Shown here in pieces: positions 1 through 13,223 of a DNA stretch of 64,000 nucleotides (its first letter is position 1; every line of letters begins with the position of its first letter). A program made the position numbers and the translations under genes. Under the pieces are notes generated by a model that was not told where the DNA came from, ran no database searches, and was given only the letters and a program-made list of their open reading frames with translations. The DNA is from Juglans regia (taxonomy: Eukaryota > Streptophyta > Magnoliopsida > Fagales > Juglandaceae). The stretch lies in contig NC_049912.1 of the NCBI RefSeq assembly GCF_001411555.2, positions 27,599,722 to 27,663,721 on the forward strand, written 5' to 3'.

Positions 1-784
1 CGGATATGGAGAAGACTAAAATACCACATTGGTGCGCAGTACATAGCACTAGAAACACAGTTGCAGAGTTTGACTCTTCCAATCTTGACAACATTGACCA
101 AAACACTTAATATAACAAGTCGGCCATGCTTAGAGTCCATTTCATTAAATTGCAAGTTATTTTTCCAAATATAAAACTCAATCTGAGCATTATAATCTGA
201 CTATTCTAAACAGAGATACAACAAAAGATTTGCCTACATCTAATACGATCCCTAATGTGCAAATTTTGTTCTTTCGATTTCCCATGATTCGAATTAATGG
301 CCATGAAAAATCCAAATAATGGACAATCGGTGATGAAAAAACGAATCCAACATGACATGACAACAATGCCAACTGAAGGAGGAAGGATTAGTTACCATAC
401 CAAGATGCAACAACAAAGAAAGCGGGAAGACTAGTTTTTTTCTAATGAAACTTTATCAAGCATCCTAAAATAGATGAAACCCAGAATTCTTGGGTCTCAA
501 AAATCCATTTGCCGTACAGATAATTATAGAATTTATAATAAAAAAACACAGAATTAAAAACAGCCAGGTTCAAGTTCTTTCAACAACTAACATTTTATTA
601 AACCCGAAAAGTTTCAGAGTACATGATACAATTATTTTTTATTCTCCAATTCTTTTCTTTTCTTTCCTCCATTCTCTCAACAACTAATCAGAAGGCGAAA
701 ACTTTTGAAGAAGAAAATGTAGAAAATGCAGAGAAACCGAAAAATTAAATTGAAAATCTCATCTTATATATCAAGAGAAATTAC
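1..784. other. Probable first intron of the minus-strand gene; no exon identified
   Basis: The stretch lies downstream (minus direction) of the donor at 784. Short open frames exist on both strands, but none joins in phase to the exon at 785-974 with a convincing acceptor. It may contain a small exon I cannot prove, for example in the first 100 bases. Confidence 0.35.
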
Positions 785-974
785 CTGACTTTGAGAAATG
801 GGTCGGTATTTGGTAAAGCCTGGAAGCTGCGTTGTTTGATTTTCTCGGAGATAAAGAATGTAATTTACAACTACCAACATTGAAACGATTGTGATGATTG
901 AAATCATAGGGACCAAGCGAGGAAGCTGTTGGTGAGTACGGGCGAGTGAAGATATTCAGAGCCGCCATGCTCAT
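785..974 (-). CDS. First coding exon of an unidentified gene, possible organelle-targeted protein (partial)
   Basis: The frame opens with ATG at 974 (a second in-frame ATG is at 968) and runs for 63 codons to a good splice donor, exon TCAG followed by GTAATT, at 784-783. The predicted N-terminus begins MSMAALNIFTRPYSPTASS and is rich in Ser, Asn, Arg and Ala, with few acidic residues. That composition fits a chloroplast or mitochondrial transit peptide. The 5' leader just upstream is a CT-rich run on the coding strand (GA-rich on the plus strand, about 975-1020), common in plant leaders. The exon ends in phase 1. I could not find a following exon with matching phase in 1-784, so the rest probably lies beyond the left edge. 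I do not recognise the protein; function unknown. Confidence 0.5.
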
Positions 975-1074
975 CTCTCTCGCTCTATCTCTATCTCGCT
1001 CTGTTTTTGTGTTTGCAGAGCTGCACGAGAGATAAGTGAACTGTGGAAGATCTTTGTTTCCTGTGAATGTCAAT

Positions 1075-2692
1075 GCATGTATCGTAGAAGGTAAGTACTA
1101 AATATCATAACAGTAAAATACTTAAATTCTTTCTCGAACTCATTTCAATTTATAATTATAATTTTTTTAAATCTCAAAATATAATAAATAATTTAATTTT
1201 TTAAAATTTTAAAATAATAATAATAATAAATAATATTCTAACAATATTTTATCATTTTAACCCAACTCAATTCAATTAAATTTAATTTAACATTCGCATT
1301 CTAAATATTATCAATACGCTTCGGTACACAAAAATGCTCGAAAAAATCATTAAAATACAATGAAAACCTAAATTAAGTTCTACTGCATTTGTTTCATATT
1401 AATTCCTGTATATATTCGGATGAAAAATTATATTTATTAGCCTCACAAACCATTCTTTTTGTTATTTTTTTAATTCTTTTTCTATTATCCAATATATAAT
1501 ATATGAATAATGAGTAGAAGAATTCAATTATTTTAAAAAAAATAAAACTAAAAAAATTAGATTTAAAAAATATATAGATAGATCTAAAAACTCAAATAAA
1601 AAGTTAAAAACTCAGAGAGATCCTGTTATTTAAAAATATATTTTTTTTCCAACTTTATTTTTATTCCACATATCTGTTATTATTTTTTTAAAAAAAAGAA
1701 AGAAAAGTATATTATTTCTAAATGAGAAATAATATTTACAGTTATGAAGTGCACAAATTGCACAATCTTTTTAAAAAATAGTGAATAAATACATAACTCA
1801 CATAAAAAATTAATTTTTTAATATTAGATCACACTCTTTTTCAAAAGAATTACACGATACTTGCGCATTCCAAGACTATATTTAACATTACAGCATCATG
1901 TCGGCTCCATCCACTACTCATGTTTTTTCCCCTCCAATTTTCCTTTTCGTCTGTGTATTTGACATCACTAAACTCGGGAATTCTCATCATTAATGAATGA
2001 GAAGCTATCTTGTTCTTGACCTTGTAATCTCATCACAAGTATTGCTATTGGCGACGAACTATAATTTATAAAGGGAGGGATTGGTCAAAACATTTTACCA
2101 GAATTTTTCTTTGAAGTATTTATTTTTATTTCCTAAAAATAAATACACTTTGACACAAAAACTTGTGGACAGCAGAAATAAAAGATAAAGCATCAGATAA
2201 ATAAGTTCGAATAATGCAAAGATGGTGAGAGAAATCATTCTAAACGAAGAGTAAAAAGAGAAACTGGAAGATCATTACAAATAAAATTGGCTGATTGAAT
2301 TGAGGATATGGCTTCGGCTAGTTCCTGTCTTGCAGACTTTACAATGTAACAAATCAACTCTTGGTTACAGCTAATGACGTGCTATTTAAACTGAACAATG
2401 TGACACCGTATTACACTTGATCTCATATTTATGGGCCAAAACATCCCTGGTTCTTTGCTTAAAAGCTCACAAAACAGCTTCTAAAGAACCCTACTCAAGG
2501 CCACACAAACTATAAACAAAGATCTTAAAAATGGTTAGGAATGAGATATGAATGGACTTCAAAGAGGAATAAGATTAGACATCACGTAGAACACTGAAGT
2601 AAAATGACATATCCAGAAGACACTTCCATCTGGAAAGTATAAGCATCTGTTAGCAGACCCTTTTCTGTAAAGATCCATCAGCCATTTTATCT
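1075..2692. other. AT-rich intergenic region with repeat fragments and cyclin 3' flank
   Basis: No coding signal is seen. About 1115-1310 resembles a decayed copy of the GTTTGG/GATGAG MITE family (AATAATAATAATAAATAATATT core). About 1420-1640 resembles the third AT-rich family, also seen near 24.45 kb and 55.54 kb, recognised by a shared motif near ATGAGTAGAAGAATTCAATT. About 2300-2690 is the likely 3'UTR and 3' flank of the cyclin gene, which is transcribed leftwards. Confidence 0.5.
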
Positions 2693-5600
2693 TCAAAATA
2701 GTGTTTCAAGTAGTTTTGGGGAAGACAGAGCAGCTACAGATTTAAACTGCTACAACAACATCAGAGAACTTGAGAAACTTCTAGAAGTATGTGTTTAAAG
2801 CTAATTCTTCAACATAGTCAATGATACTCATGTAAAAAAGGCAAGTCCAAAGGAACTATTTTATAAAGCAAGCATGAGTTCTTCCGTGTATACCTTCTGT
2901 TGCCTGTATTTCATGCGTATAGCACTCAGAGGACAACAGTCAGTGTTCAACTGTAAATCTTGCATAGCAAGAACTGTGTACTTCAAATCTGATGCTTTGT
3001 AAGAGGTATAGTGTTCTAGAGTTGGATTCTGCAAGATGCATGAATGAATTCATATTCAGGAGCTAATCTACTACACAGAAAGTAGGCAAACAAATAAAGG
3101 AGAAAATGCAAACCCATGGGTGACTTGATTGATCTAACGTCCATCTCGCAAGAAATACAGCTGATGCAGCTATCATAGATGGAAGGAAATCCAAGAAGCC
3201 ATTGTCAATTAAGGTGAGTTCAGCTAAATAGTTGGCCAAGTACTCCATCTCAAGACTAGGGGTCTGCAAGTTTTTTTCCAATTAGACATGTAAAAAGTAT
3301 TCTCAATGTTCAAGTCAAAAGTGCGTAGCATTTTCCTGATCCAAGACCAGGAATGGCATAAATAACCATGTTACCTTATAAGAAGCCACTGCTGCTCGAA
3401 GAGATCTCCTGCAAAACAAACTCAGAAATGCATTAGGAATTTGAAAATATATACTGCAACTATAAGCAATATATTTGTCAACGTTGGATAAGTTGAAGTA
3501 CCTGAGAAAAGTTTTGGCAGTGGGTGCAAATACTTGAAAGCCAAAATACTTCAACACTCGAATCTCCAGTTCCAATACCTGCCAATGCTCTATTCAGGAA
3601 CGCAACAAAAAGGATTTTGGCAAGTGAAGGATAGAATCCTGAAGAATATAACTAAAAGTCTTGAATCTTGATACAGGTTTTCAGCATGCTAAAATTCAGA
3701 ATTTGTTTTCCCTATTTCTCCCCCTCATTTTTTTTTTCTTTTCTTCAAATTGGCTTTCTCTACGCAGCCATTGCAGCATCTTAGCATTATAAGAGGAATT
3801 GTTTCAAAAAGATAGATTAGAAAATAAATTACATATGGAGGAAATAATCCAGTGGGAGAAAGAAAAACTAAGCAAACACTGACATCGTTTTGTTGGGACC
3901 TAATTCTAACAGCGATTCAATAAACAGAGGTCTAGATGAATTTGAATGTATTAAAGACATGACTCTAGATGGTTGATGAATTATATTATAACTTTCTGTA
4001 AATCAACACAATGCACAGGAATAACTAACTTTATAAAATGAAAAATACTCTATGTAGCTAAGTTAGAATGTCTTGAGGCATTACATAATAAATATTACCT
4101 TTAAAAAAGTTTCAATAATTCAAAACCTCACAAACTTTATTTGAGTGAAGAGAATGATAAAAGTTATTCATATGATGTGCCAAAGTAAAAGGACAAAGTT
4201 CGGAAAATAAAAAACCATGTATTAAAAACTGATGATTTTAAATAAACTTCAATAACTTAATTCAATATCTTGTTTTTTATTCTATACGTTCAACTAAATT
4301 ATATGTATTATTTTTATGATGAGAAATCCTAGAAACCGTGCAGAAGCAACATTTTTTTCACCTAGTTAAATCCCCAAATCCATGTGCGCGCCCACATCAT
4401 ACGAATCAGGTAAATCATTGATTTTTTCACCAATGAGACATGACCATTAGAAATTATTTGCACCCAAAGTTTGAACCTTAGACCTGAACTTAACGATATA
4501 TATTATACAATAATAACACAAATTAGGAGTGCATGACGTGGCTTTATAGTACTAATTGTTATTTAATAATAATATAGTGGGAAAGTTGATGGTTTCATGA
4601 GAACAAAGCTTAGGCTTTGAAAATTATATAGTATCTAGATATATAGATTGGTTAACACGTGTTGAACTATAGCATTCACATCGTCATTAAATTGTTGTCA
4701 CCATTATATGATTTTATGAGTAAAGCATTCTATGTGCCAACAAGAAGAACTAGGGCATACCTCCTTTCTTGTGTATGTATTGTCGGTGATGAGGCATAAC
4801 TCTTCCACATGGGGTGCACAAATTTCCTCATACTTCCTTTAAACCACAAAGTGGAAAACCGCATTCAGTAGATACTATGAACTGAAAATGTCATTTTGAT
4901 AAACTGGAACTTGCATCTTTAAAATCACTGAAAAGGAATAGTGGGTGACACTATGATCATGTAAAATAAATGGGGCTCTTCTAGCAAGCAAAAGATGCTG
5001 GACAAGAAATCTTTAAAAAAGTTCTTAATTTTATAAACTAAACTTTCCACATCCAGATATCTTGTAAATAAACATCATTAAACTATTTGCATCCACCCAC
5101 TGCAGAAAATTTTCCTGTCTGCCCAGTCAAAACATAAAGGACCACAAAATGGATGAAAAACTTCAGCCTGTACATAATATTACCAGATTGACAAGAAAAT
5201 ATCCATCAAAGGACGAAAAAGAAGTTTCAAATCCTACTAGACTTTAAGGCTCTAGTCTAAAACTTTGACTATGGGTAGTGATGCAGTTAACTCTGCTACA
5301 GAGAAAGGAGCTTACGAGGAGATTAGCATGCAAGTGATCCCCAGAAGTTGAAGTCTTTGTCTTTCTATGTAATTTTGAGTCAGAAATGAGTCGATGAGAT
5401 GAACTGTGAGATAAAGTGTATCTGGCACCAAGTTGTATTCTTCAGCTACCTGAAACCAAGAGTTTTTTTTTTTTTGTCAAGTAATAAATCTTTGTTGATA
5501 AGCACAAAAGGTACAACTCAAGTATACTAAAAACTATATATTACAAAAATAATACTGACAATGGCAAACATGAACTAGAAGCAGCAAGAGCAACAAACTG

Positions 5601-8600
5601 GATGTTATTTTTATTCGAAGCAACTCAACTCTGAGCCAATCTCCGACACAACACAGCAATATGCAGTGAAGTCTTGACAACCTTTTCCATTCTATTCAAT
5701 AATTATTTGATGGCAGAAACTAATATGAGAATCAAAAAATGTTCCGTCAAGTATTAATGTTGAGACATGTTAGAGGGCATAACTGTATTAAGTATACCCC
5801 ATGAGGGTACAACTGTCAAGTGTAAGGTATATACTATATATATTGGAACAGTAACAAGGTGGGATAATTTTGAAACAAGACAAAATGTGAGGTTATAAGT
5901 TTCCAAACACAATAAGTGAAATATCACTTATACTACAATCTCCTAATTTTAGGAGAGGCAGATCAGAAAAGAACTATATGGATATATTTTGGCAAAGAGT
6001 AAACAGAAAATTACATTGAGATGGCTGACCGGGGTAATTATGCAACAATATGATACAACTTTTTTTCAACATGAAACAGTATAGAATCATTTGGTTCTGA
6101 TGAAGCATGGTCAAGAATGCTCCAAGTAGTCATCAAAATATCAGTGGCATATGTCCTAGGGTTCTGCTCCTCTGTGCGTTTTAATAATAATACATTACTT
6201 ATATATATATATATATAGAACAGTGGCATAAGGTTGCATCTTTCTAAATGCAACCACAGAGATGTAGTAAAAGGCAACCTTAAAAAAATAGATCCATTGT
6301 AACCGTTGCAAATGCAGATATGGGGCTTGATAGCCATTTTTCAACAAAAGAAAGAAGAAAAGGTAAAACAAAATTTATCGCTTGACAGGTCATTTAGGGG
6401 ATGCTCTATGACCAGAAAAATAATAATTTTTTATTTCATATCTCAGCCATGTTGTGCCCCATGAGTACTAGCGACAGAGTGCACAGCAGCCACAGTGAAA
6501 ATTTGAGTAAACCAAAGAATAAACTGTAAACACTCTTAATCTAGATTCATTACAATATGTTTAAGCTTTTGACGAAGATTACAATGCAGCCTGTCAACAG
6601 CGATGAAATTCACATTTAAACTGATAAAGATGCAATTAAGATAGCAATGATGAAAATTGAACATAAAATATAAAGTACAGAAAAGAGGAGAACCCTTTGA
6701 TGACACTGTCTCCACTTGTGTTTATGACAAAAAAGTCATCATCAATAGCTTCACAAACTATAACCCAGTAATGTGTATTTAATAAGAGAATGTGTACTTA
6801 GGGCAGGTTTGGAGGGTGAGATGAGAATTTTGTGTTTCGTTTTAGTGTTTAAAATATTATATTTTAATATTATTATTGTATTGGGATTTGAAAAAGTTAA
6901 ATTGGGATTTGAAAAAGTTGAATTGTTTATTATATTTTGTATGGGGATTTGAAAAATGTGTAATGATGAGATGGGATGAGATGAAAATTTTGTGTCTCAT
7001 CCCATCCCCAAACCTGTCCTTAGACTACCTAAACAAGACAACTTGGATAATGGCATGATGCTTACCTCTACAAGCCAATCAACCAGAATCCCTCGCATGC
7101 TTTGAGTAATATCATGCTGTATTGTTTTCATGTAATTAGGACTTGGTCTCCGGGCAAGCTATCAAAACAAAGATAAGACCACAAGTAAACATCAGGTTTA
7201 TTTTCAATGCTCTGAACAACGACAAAAATGAGTGGAAATGCATACATTATATTTATTCTGAGCTGCATACCTAATTTTGATTTGAGTATGTAAACTTATT
7301 GCTCTAGGTTTTGCAAGTTACGCATTTCCAACTATATCTTCTATGGGGCTAATTGCAGCTATCCATCCTAAGTATGGGGCCATATGTAATGTCCACCCTA
7401 AATTATAAAGTTTTACTTTTACAATCCACAAACTAACTTGAGATTAATTTGCAATATTTCACCATAGGTTTTTTTTTTTTTTTTTGCAAGTAAAATTAAT
7501 GTTTCACCATAGTTTATGATGGATATAACAAATATTCCACAGTTTAGGATGGATAAATACAATAAACCCTTTTCTTTATATTCTCCCTTTTTTAGAGATA
7601 GTTGTTATCTAACCATATTAAATGAGTCCAAATCCAATCAATCCCATATACAACAATCAGCATTAATAAAAAAAGGAAAACTGAGGATTATTACAATAAA
7701 AAGATGTGTCTACAGCACAAACCTCAGCAACACGTAAATGGTTGTAAATCTCAGGAGCATAGACACTGCATGATTGAGGTTCCTTGTAATCCGCATCAAT
7801 GTCAAGAACCTCTGGATTGCTTGATAGAATCATATCCCCCAAGGGGCCATCTTTGACTGAAGTAAATAAAAATGTCATTGTTTGCAACAGGCAGCCATAT
7901 ATGATAGAATAAAGCATAAATATTTCTTTTATCAAGCAATTCTTCAGCCCTGATATGAAACTATACCCACCAAGTTAATTAACACATATTCAATAATCTT
8001 AGAGAAATTAAACCCACCGAAACATTAGTTATCTACATAACTTGAAATCTACATAGTTTGGCAAAGAACAAGCTTACAAGTGACATTAATAGGTGATCCT
8101 GGCAGAACTCAAAATATCACATTCAACAGAGTTTTTGTACTTAGATGATGGTAAGTCATGGCAAAGAAAAAATGCTAAATATTAGGAGAAAAAAGGCTCA
8201 TAAAGCTCTTTCCCGCAAATCATGTGCACAATCACATCGGCTCCTTCTAGTAGATTAGATCTTTTATTAGTTAATTACAGAGTTCTCCCCAAAAGGGTCC
8301 ATGCTTGCTGCAAGACCTTGGGACTTCAGAAGACCAGCTATAACCATTTAAATTAGATGAATTTAAGAAGTCCACATACAAACTTGAAAGTTGTACTTGT
8401 TTAAGCTCTTTCAGTTTAATACAGTGTGTTTATTTAGTCTGCTCTGTCATTGGTTGATTGGTTGTTACCATTTGCTAAGACCGCATTGCAGGTAGGAGTA
8501 AACAGACAGATCTCGACATGGTGAAGCCAGCTCAGCTTAAGTATTAAAAGCTTATGTAGCCCTTTGTGCTCTCCCCTAAATAACTACCGCTGGATTATAG

Positions 8601-9674
8601 TTCCACATTGCAATTCTTAGTTGGTATAATGAATTTTGCTTATACTTAGTTGTTAGTGTATTTTCCTTACTATACTAGCTGAGTTTGTTAACAGGTCTCA
8701 CTTTAAAATGCATATACAGCAATTCACAGGACTCCCACTGAGATGGATCTCTTCTTGCATTCTACCAGAATGGGAATGTAGTTTACTACTTTTGTACATC
8801 TTTAAGGATTAATGTGAATAGAGGTAAGAATTGAAATAGACAACAAACCTATCTTTGGAGAACTCTGAAGGTGAGAAGGCACACCAGAACTCCGAAATTC
8901 AAGTTGATGATCATATAGGCCATGCTCTTTTATGATACTCAATAGCAGAGGTACACTTTCTTTCAAATCAATTGAACTTATAACTTCTTTTGATTTAGGT
9001 TCTACCTCCACCTTTTCTTGAAGAATGTTTGTTTTCGAACCAGCTTGAAACTGTGGCCTTTCTAGAGCAACTGAAGGTGCCACTTTGCTAACCTGTATCT
9101 GACCTTTATTAGTAGATTTTCTGTTCTTAGCCTGAAATCCAGCGGTACAAAAGGAAACAAAACTCAAATTCTAGGGTAAATTAAGGCTTTCAGCAAAGAT
9201 ACTAACTTCCCACTAAATCTTGCGACGTATGCATTATTAAGTGAATAAAAAGTATTGAGAACCAAGGATAAAATTCAAAATCAAGAATCATCTTTTCTGG
9301 CTCAAACTATCTGACATTTACTGACATTCAAGCTGCCAGAGAAAGAGGTCATGAACAAAATTGTGAGGAATATTGACCTGGATTTTAGTTGCATTTAAGC
9401 AGTTTCTATATGAGCCTGTGCAGCAATTATTGGTGATATCTTGAAACACAGCCCTCCTCTTGTGCTGAAGACATGCATCACCGGGAGCATGATTGTTGTT
9501 CTCATCCAAATCTGTACCTTTTGAATTTCCCCGCAAATTTCGCTTCTGAGTTTGTGGTATTGGAGCTTTCAGAGGGGGCAACTGTCCAGATGCACGGAAG
9601 GCAGCAGCTCTTGCACGTGTTAATGGAGCAGTAGGCTCGCGGCTCTTAGCAGTAACCAGGTTTTCTTTCCTCAT
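2693..9674 (-). CDS. CYCA2: A2-type cyclin (mitotic cyclin A2), 488 aa, 11 coding exons
   Basis: Coding exons in transcript order are 9674-9378, 9131-8849, 7856-7723, 7158-7066, 5449-5316, 4836-4761, 3578-3502, 3408-3375, 3263-3114, 3028-2894 and 2746-2693. All junctions are GT-AG and the frame is kept to a stop at 2693-2695. The product would bind a CDK in the nucleus and drive S-G2-M progression. Residues 17-30 carry the plant CYCA2 N-terminal pattern (PLTRARAAAFRASG). A destruction-box-like element is at 74-82 (R-A-V-F-Q-D-I-T-N). The A-type cyclin-box signature MRGILVDWLVEV is at 259-270, preceded by a Y-A-P-E-I-Y segment, and LLGITCMLIS/KYEEI follows in the cyclin fold. A C-terminal cyclin domain covers roughly 365-485. 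The length is normal for CYCA2. The D-box has Phe where Leu is usual. Which CYCA2 paralogue this is cannot be decided here. Confidence 0.93.
5463..5560 (-). repeat. LINE/SINE-like 3' tail in a cyclin intron
   Basis: A poly-T run followed by GTCAAGTAATAAATCTTTG is seen on the plus strand. Read on the minus strand it ends TTACTTGACAAAAAAAA, the usual 3' end of plant non-LTR retroelements. Related sequence occurs near 31.9 kb and 37.37 kb. Confidence 0.5.
6801..7019. mobile_element. MITE (family A), 219 bp, TTA target duplication, in a cyclin intron
   Basis: The left end is GGGCAGGTTTGG and the right end is its near-complement CCAAACCTGTCC. Both inner flanks continue with GATGAG/CTCATC motifs. 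The element is flanked by TTA on both sides (6798-6800 and 7020-7022). A 3-bp TTA duplication with short TIRs fits a PIF/Harbinger-type MITE. It lies in the intron between cyclin coding exons 4 and 5, only about 45 bases from the donor at 7065. Confidence 0.85.
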
Positions 9675-11092
9675 GTTTAGAAGTCTCAGGGAAGAACAGC
9701 ACAAAGCATTATATTGAATCCATATGAACAAATCCTGAAAAAAAATGACCAAATAAATGCAAAGAAACTTGAGAGCAAGCAGTGCAAGCAAAATGTATGC
9801 AGAAAAATAGCTTCAGAAACAAGAACATGTGTTCATCTTATCAATACTAGATTAACATGTAGAGGATCTGCCATGGAAACAATCCTGAGAAGATGATATC
9901 AGGGATTCCGAATGAAATTTCAATGAAGGACCACTTTTAGTCCTAACTCGTAGTAAGCAAATACATCAAAGTTTTTATCAAGTTCTTAATTGATGTTCCC
10001 TTGTAGTCACAGTGTAATCTATACGTTGAATTGACACTAAAAGTTACACATATTATACGAAACTCAATATCTATATGTTTATTCACCTAATATTGGATAC
10101 TGAAAAGTATATTTTAAGTGCCATTAGAAGTCAATTTCTTGATTAAACTGAGCAGATCATCAGATTGCTGGTGCTTCGTGGCAGCAGAGATCCAGCGACA
10201 ATATTAGCTCTAATTACCTGGAAGACTTGGTACGGAAAAATAGATCATTGAAGCTTTCTAAAACCTCGGGAAACCCATGAAGTTTTGTCGGTCCAACTCA
10301 TCTCAACCATTGTCAGTGGTTTGAGTTGAATAGCGGAAATGAAAAATACAACCTTATCAAGAACAGCTTAAATCCTAGATAACTAAGGTGAAGCACAGGA
10401 ATCGGGTTTTACTATCAGAAAAACATAGAATATAAAAATTCAGATCGTCAAACAGCATCACACATAATAAATACAAGATGATATATACAAGATAATCTCA
10501 ATGGAAACCTTTTCCAATATTCACGCAAAATTGCAGAACGCAGAGAAACCAAGCCGTGAAAGAAGCAAGAAAATCTTAGGCACAACCGCACAGGCATGGA
10601 CTTATTGGCAAGAAACTATAACAAGCCTGATTCGGTTGCTTGCAAGAAAGAAAACGGAAAAATGAACTATTGTATTTACAAACAAAACCCAGAACAAAAA
10701 TACACGAAATTTGCATCACCTGAGATCCAAGAAACAATACCCGAAAAAACATTTGATAAAAGGATCGAAAATAGTTCAGCTTCTTTGCATTTACCCAAAA
10801 ATAAAAAGAACTCTGATTGTTGCATCAGCCTTACTAAAGTGGAATTTTCTGTTTCTTGGTTACCGAATATTTCAAAGAATTCCGAGCTTTAAAACTTTTA
10901 AATTCTATTCTTTTTCCACATTTTTCTCACCAAGCAAATAGAACATCCACGCCCCAGAATTTCAAGAATCTGAGATTCTACGACAAACCCACTAAACCCA
11001 AGTCGATCTCTGACCAAATACACACAAATCACCGAAAATCTGAAATTCCAAAAATCACGAACAAAAACCGCATAGTTAAATTATATAAGAAA

Positions 11093-11155
11093 ATTGACCT
11101 GAATCCATCTTCTAATCTCCTACGGGAGAACAAAAATGTAGCTCCGAGAGAAGTG

Positions 11156-11208
<53 letters not shown>

Positions 11209-11255
11209 CGGCAGTGTGAGTGAGCGGGATGGTCTTGGAGTTCAAATACTCTGAG
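11093..11255 (-). other. Likely 5'UTR exon of the cyclin A2 gene, with a GA/CT microsatellite leader
   Basis: On the minus strand the sequence ...GATGGATTCAG is followed by GTCAATTTTC at 11092, a good donor. A matching acceptor (TTTTTTTTCAG) lies just above 9734, so exon 2 starts at 9734 and the ATG lies 60 bases inside it. The proposed leader exon contains a CT-rich run on the coding strand (GA-rich at 11156-11208 on the plus strand). The leader intron would be about 1.36 kb. The transcription start is an estimate. Confidence 0.55.
11156..11208. repeat. (GA)n microsatellite in the cyclin leader
   Basis: An almost uninterrupted GA run with one GGG interruption. It reads CT on the cyclin coding strand and lies in the proposed 5'UTR exon. 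Confidence 0.9.
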
Positions 11256-11259
11256 AAAA

Positions 11260-11561
11260 AAGAAGACCTTTCAATAATTATTATTAAATAATGTCTTCGG
11301 GAAAAAGGAATTGACTCGAGGACAGTCCACGGTTCACCGAGTGAGTTGTTTTACGTTAAGATCGTACGTGAGATCTGGTAGACTGGTCGTTTAGGTTTTG
11401 ATTCACGATTTGTCCCTAGTACCCTAGTATTTTTTTTTTTTTGTCCGTATCTGTGATATGAAGGGTATATTCAATATTGTCGATTAAACGACTTCCAATA
11501 ATCCAATTTCCTGGAAAATAAGGAGAAAGGTTTCGCACCTTTCCTGCATGCATGCAGCTGG

Positions 11562-11597
<36 letters not shown>

Positions 11598-12884
11598 AAC
11601 GTGTATATAAATCCATAAGAAAATGGGAATATTAATGATGTTCACTTTTCATCCATGCCATGGCACTACAGGAAAAAGAAACATAGCATTAACATACAGC
11701 TCAAATTTAAATGAAAGGTTTGAGACTTTGTATTATTTTTTGTTCAGATCAGATATATAGCCCATAGGAAGTTGAAGATGGGGGCTAACGAGAGGCATAT
11801 AGACGTGTTTCGAGCGCACCTGGGCCTATTATTTAACAAGATTAGTGTCCCAAATCTGGATCTTTGAATGGCATCAAACCAGCTATAACCTCAAACACTT
11901 GGGTCTGAGCTTTACCGAGAGGGCGAAAAGAGAGAGAAAGGACGGGCCTCCTCGAAGATTTGCACACCGAGACTGGTATTTTCGTTCAAAGTACGTCCAA
12001 ACCTCTCTCCTCTATCTGAAGCCTTTGCTGCTTCTTCGCGATCCTGCACGGTAGTATTTCTTCCAGCTCCTCCTTCGTACGTAAGCCACAACTCGGGTCG
12101 TCTTCTTCCCTTATTAGTTATTCCAGCTCTCTTCCTTTTCTGCATGTCCAGGGTTCCCCAGAAACTCATCATGCCTCGGGTTCGTGTACAAGATCGTTTT
12201 TCACTATTAAAAATGAACAAATGTTTAAGATTATACAATCCTGGAGCTTAAGCATGATAATGGTTTGGGCAGAATTGATTTTAGTAGATGGATAAATACC
12301 AAAGAGTCGATATCTATCATGTAATTACTTAATTTCATCATTAGAAATCAATATTGCAAAATCAGTATCATGAAAAAAATGATTACTTCCGGATATTCTG
12401 AATGGGGGAATTGCATTGCGCGTGCCCTGGCACTAGTTTCCTGAGAAGGACAAAGTACACAGGGTGGAACCAAAATTCCATTTTTCTTTTTTTTAAAGCA
12501 TCTGATGTGTATCGAATTTTCCCATAAAACACATTTTGGTATCGAATTTTAACTCTTGTGCTGAATCTTATATTTTCAGAAAACAATGAGACAGAGACAG
12601 AAGAATCAAACCATTCCACCATCCTATCAAACCCAACAACCAAAACCCAAAGCTTTCAGGCTCTCTCTCTTTGTGAAGGTGGCTTATAATTCTTATTCTT
12701 CAATGTTCTGTTTAACAGTGAAGAGAAAGAAATTCCAAATGAGTCTGACCATTTTATGATGGACCCAGGCAGTTTGGTATCAAAACTTGCAAAAAGTTGG
12801 TCGATGCCTAGTCATATTGGTTGTTTGGCTCGGAAGAATGATTATTGAGGGATTTTCTAACCTCACATTCTTTCATAGAGGCAA
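11260..12884. other. Intergenic region, with leader-like sequence at about 11.9-12.2 kb
   Basis: It contains a second (GA)n/(G)n run at about 11561-11598. The block at 11905-12200 is GC-richer and CT-rich on the plus strand, resembling a plant 5'UTR (for example around CCTCTCTCCTCTATCTGAAG). It could be the leader of a gene whose remainder is missing, possibly connected to the exon-like segment at 12.88 kb. No continuous coding sequence is seen. Confidence 0.35.
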
Positions 12885-12986
12885 ATGAGGAAATTATCTT
12901 TATCTTCTGTTCTTATTACTCTCACTGTTGCTTTTGGCACTAGTCTTTTGTTTACTTTGCTAAACCTAGAAGGTAATGACAGATAA
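12885..12986 (+). pseudogene. Orphan exon-like segment encoding a signal-anchor-like N-terminus
   Basis: A branch-point-like TTCTAAC, a pyrimidine tract and CATAG precede AGGCAA and the ATG at 12885. The frame starts MRKLSLSSVLITLTVAFG and continues with about 20 hydrophobic residues, like a signal peptide or type II membrane anchor. A consensus donor (AAG then GTAATG) lies at about 12971, and the frame closes at 12984-12986 if unspliced. No further exon was found up to 17 kb. It may be the remnant of a truncated gene or a chance frame. I do not recognise the family. Confidence 0.25.
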
Positions 12987-13223
12987 GAAGGTTTTTCCAC
13001 TCTCACTTCAAAGTAGATCGTGAGCTTCAAGCATCAGTTGTTGCATAAGGCCATTGACATTCGTCTTCAGTGCAACCAATCTTTGTAATCTAATCCCTTT
13101 TACATTTATTTTTCCCCCTTCATGTCTCTCCCTTGTGAATATCTTGTTTGAAACTAAATTTTGGTATTGATTATGTCAGAAACAACCCATCTAGTAGTGC
13201 TACAGTTGGTGGGACTAGTTTTA

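Noticed and set aside
190..372. Minus-strand 60-codon frame proposed as exon 2 of the leftmost gene
   Set aside because: An acceptor-like CTTCAG precedes it, but phase and sequence character do not give convincing protein continuity.
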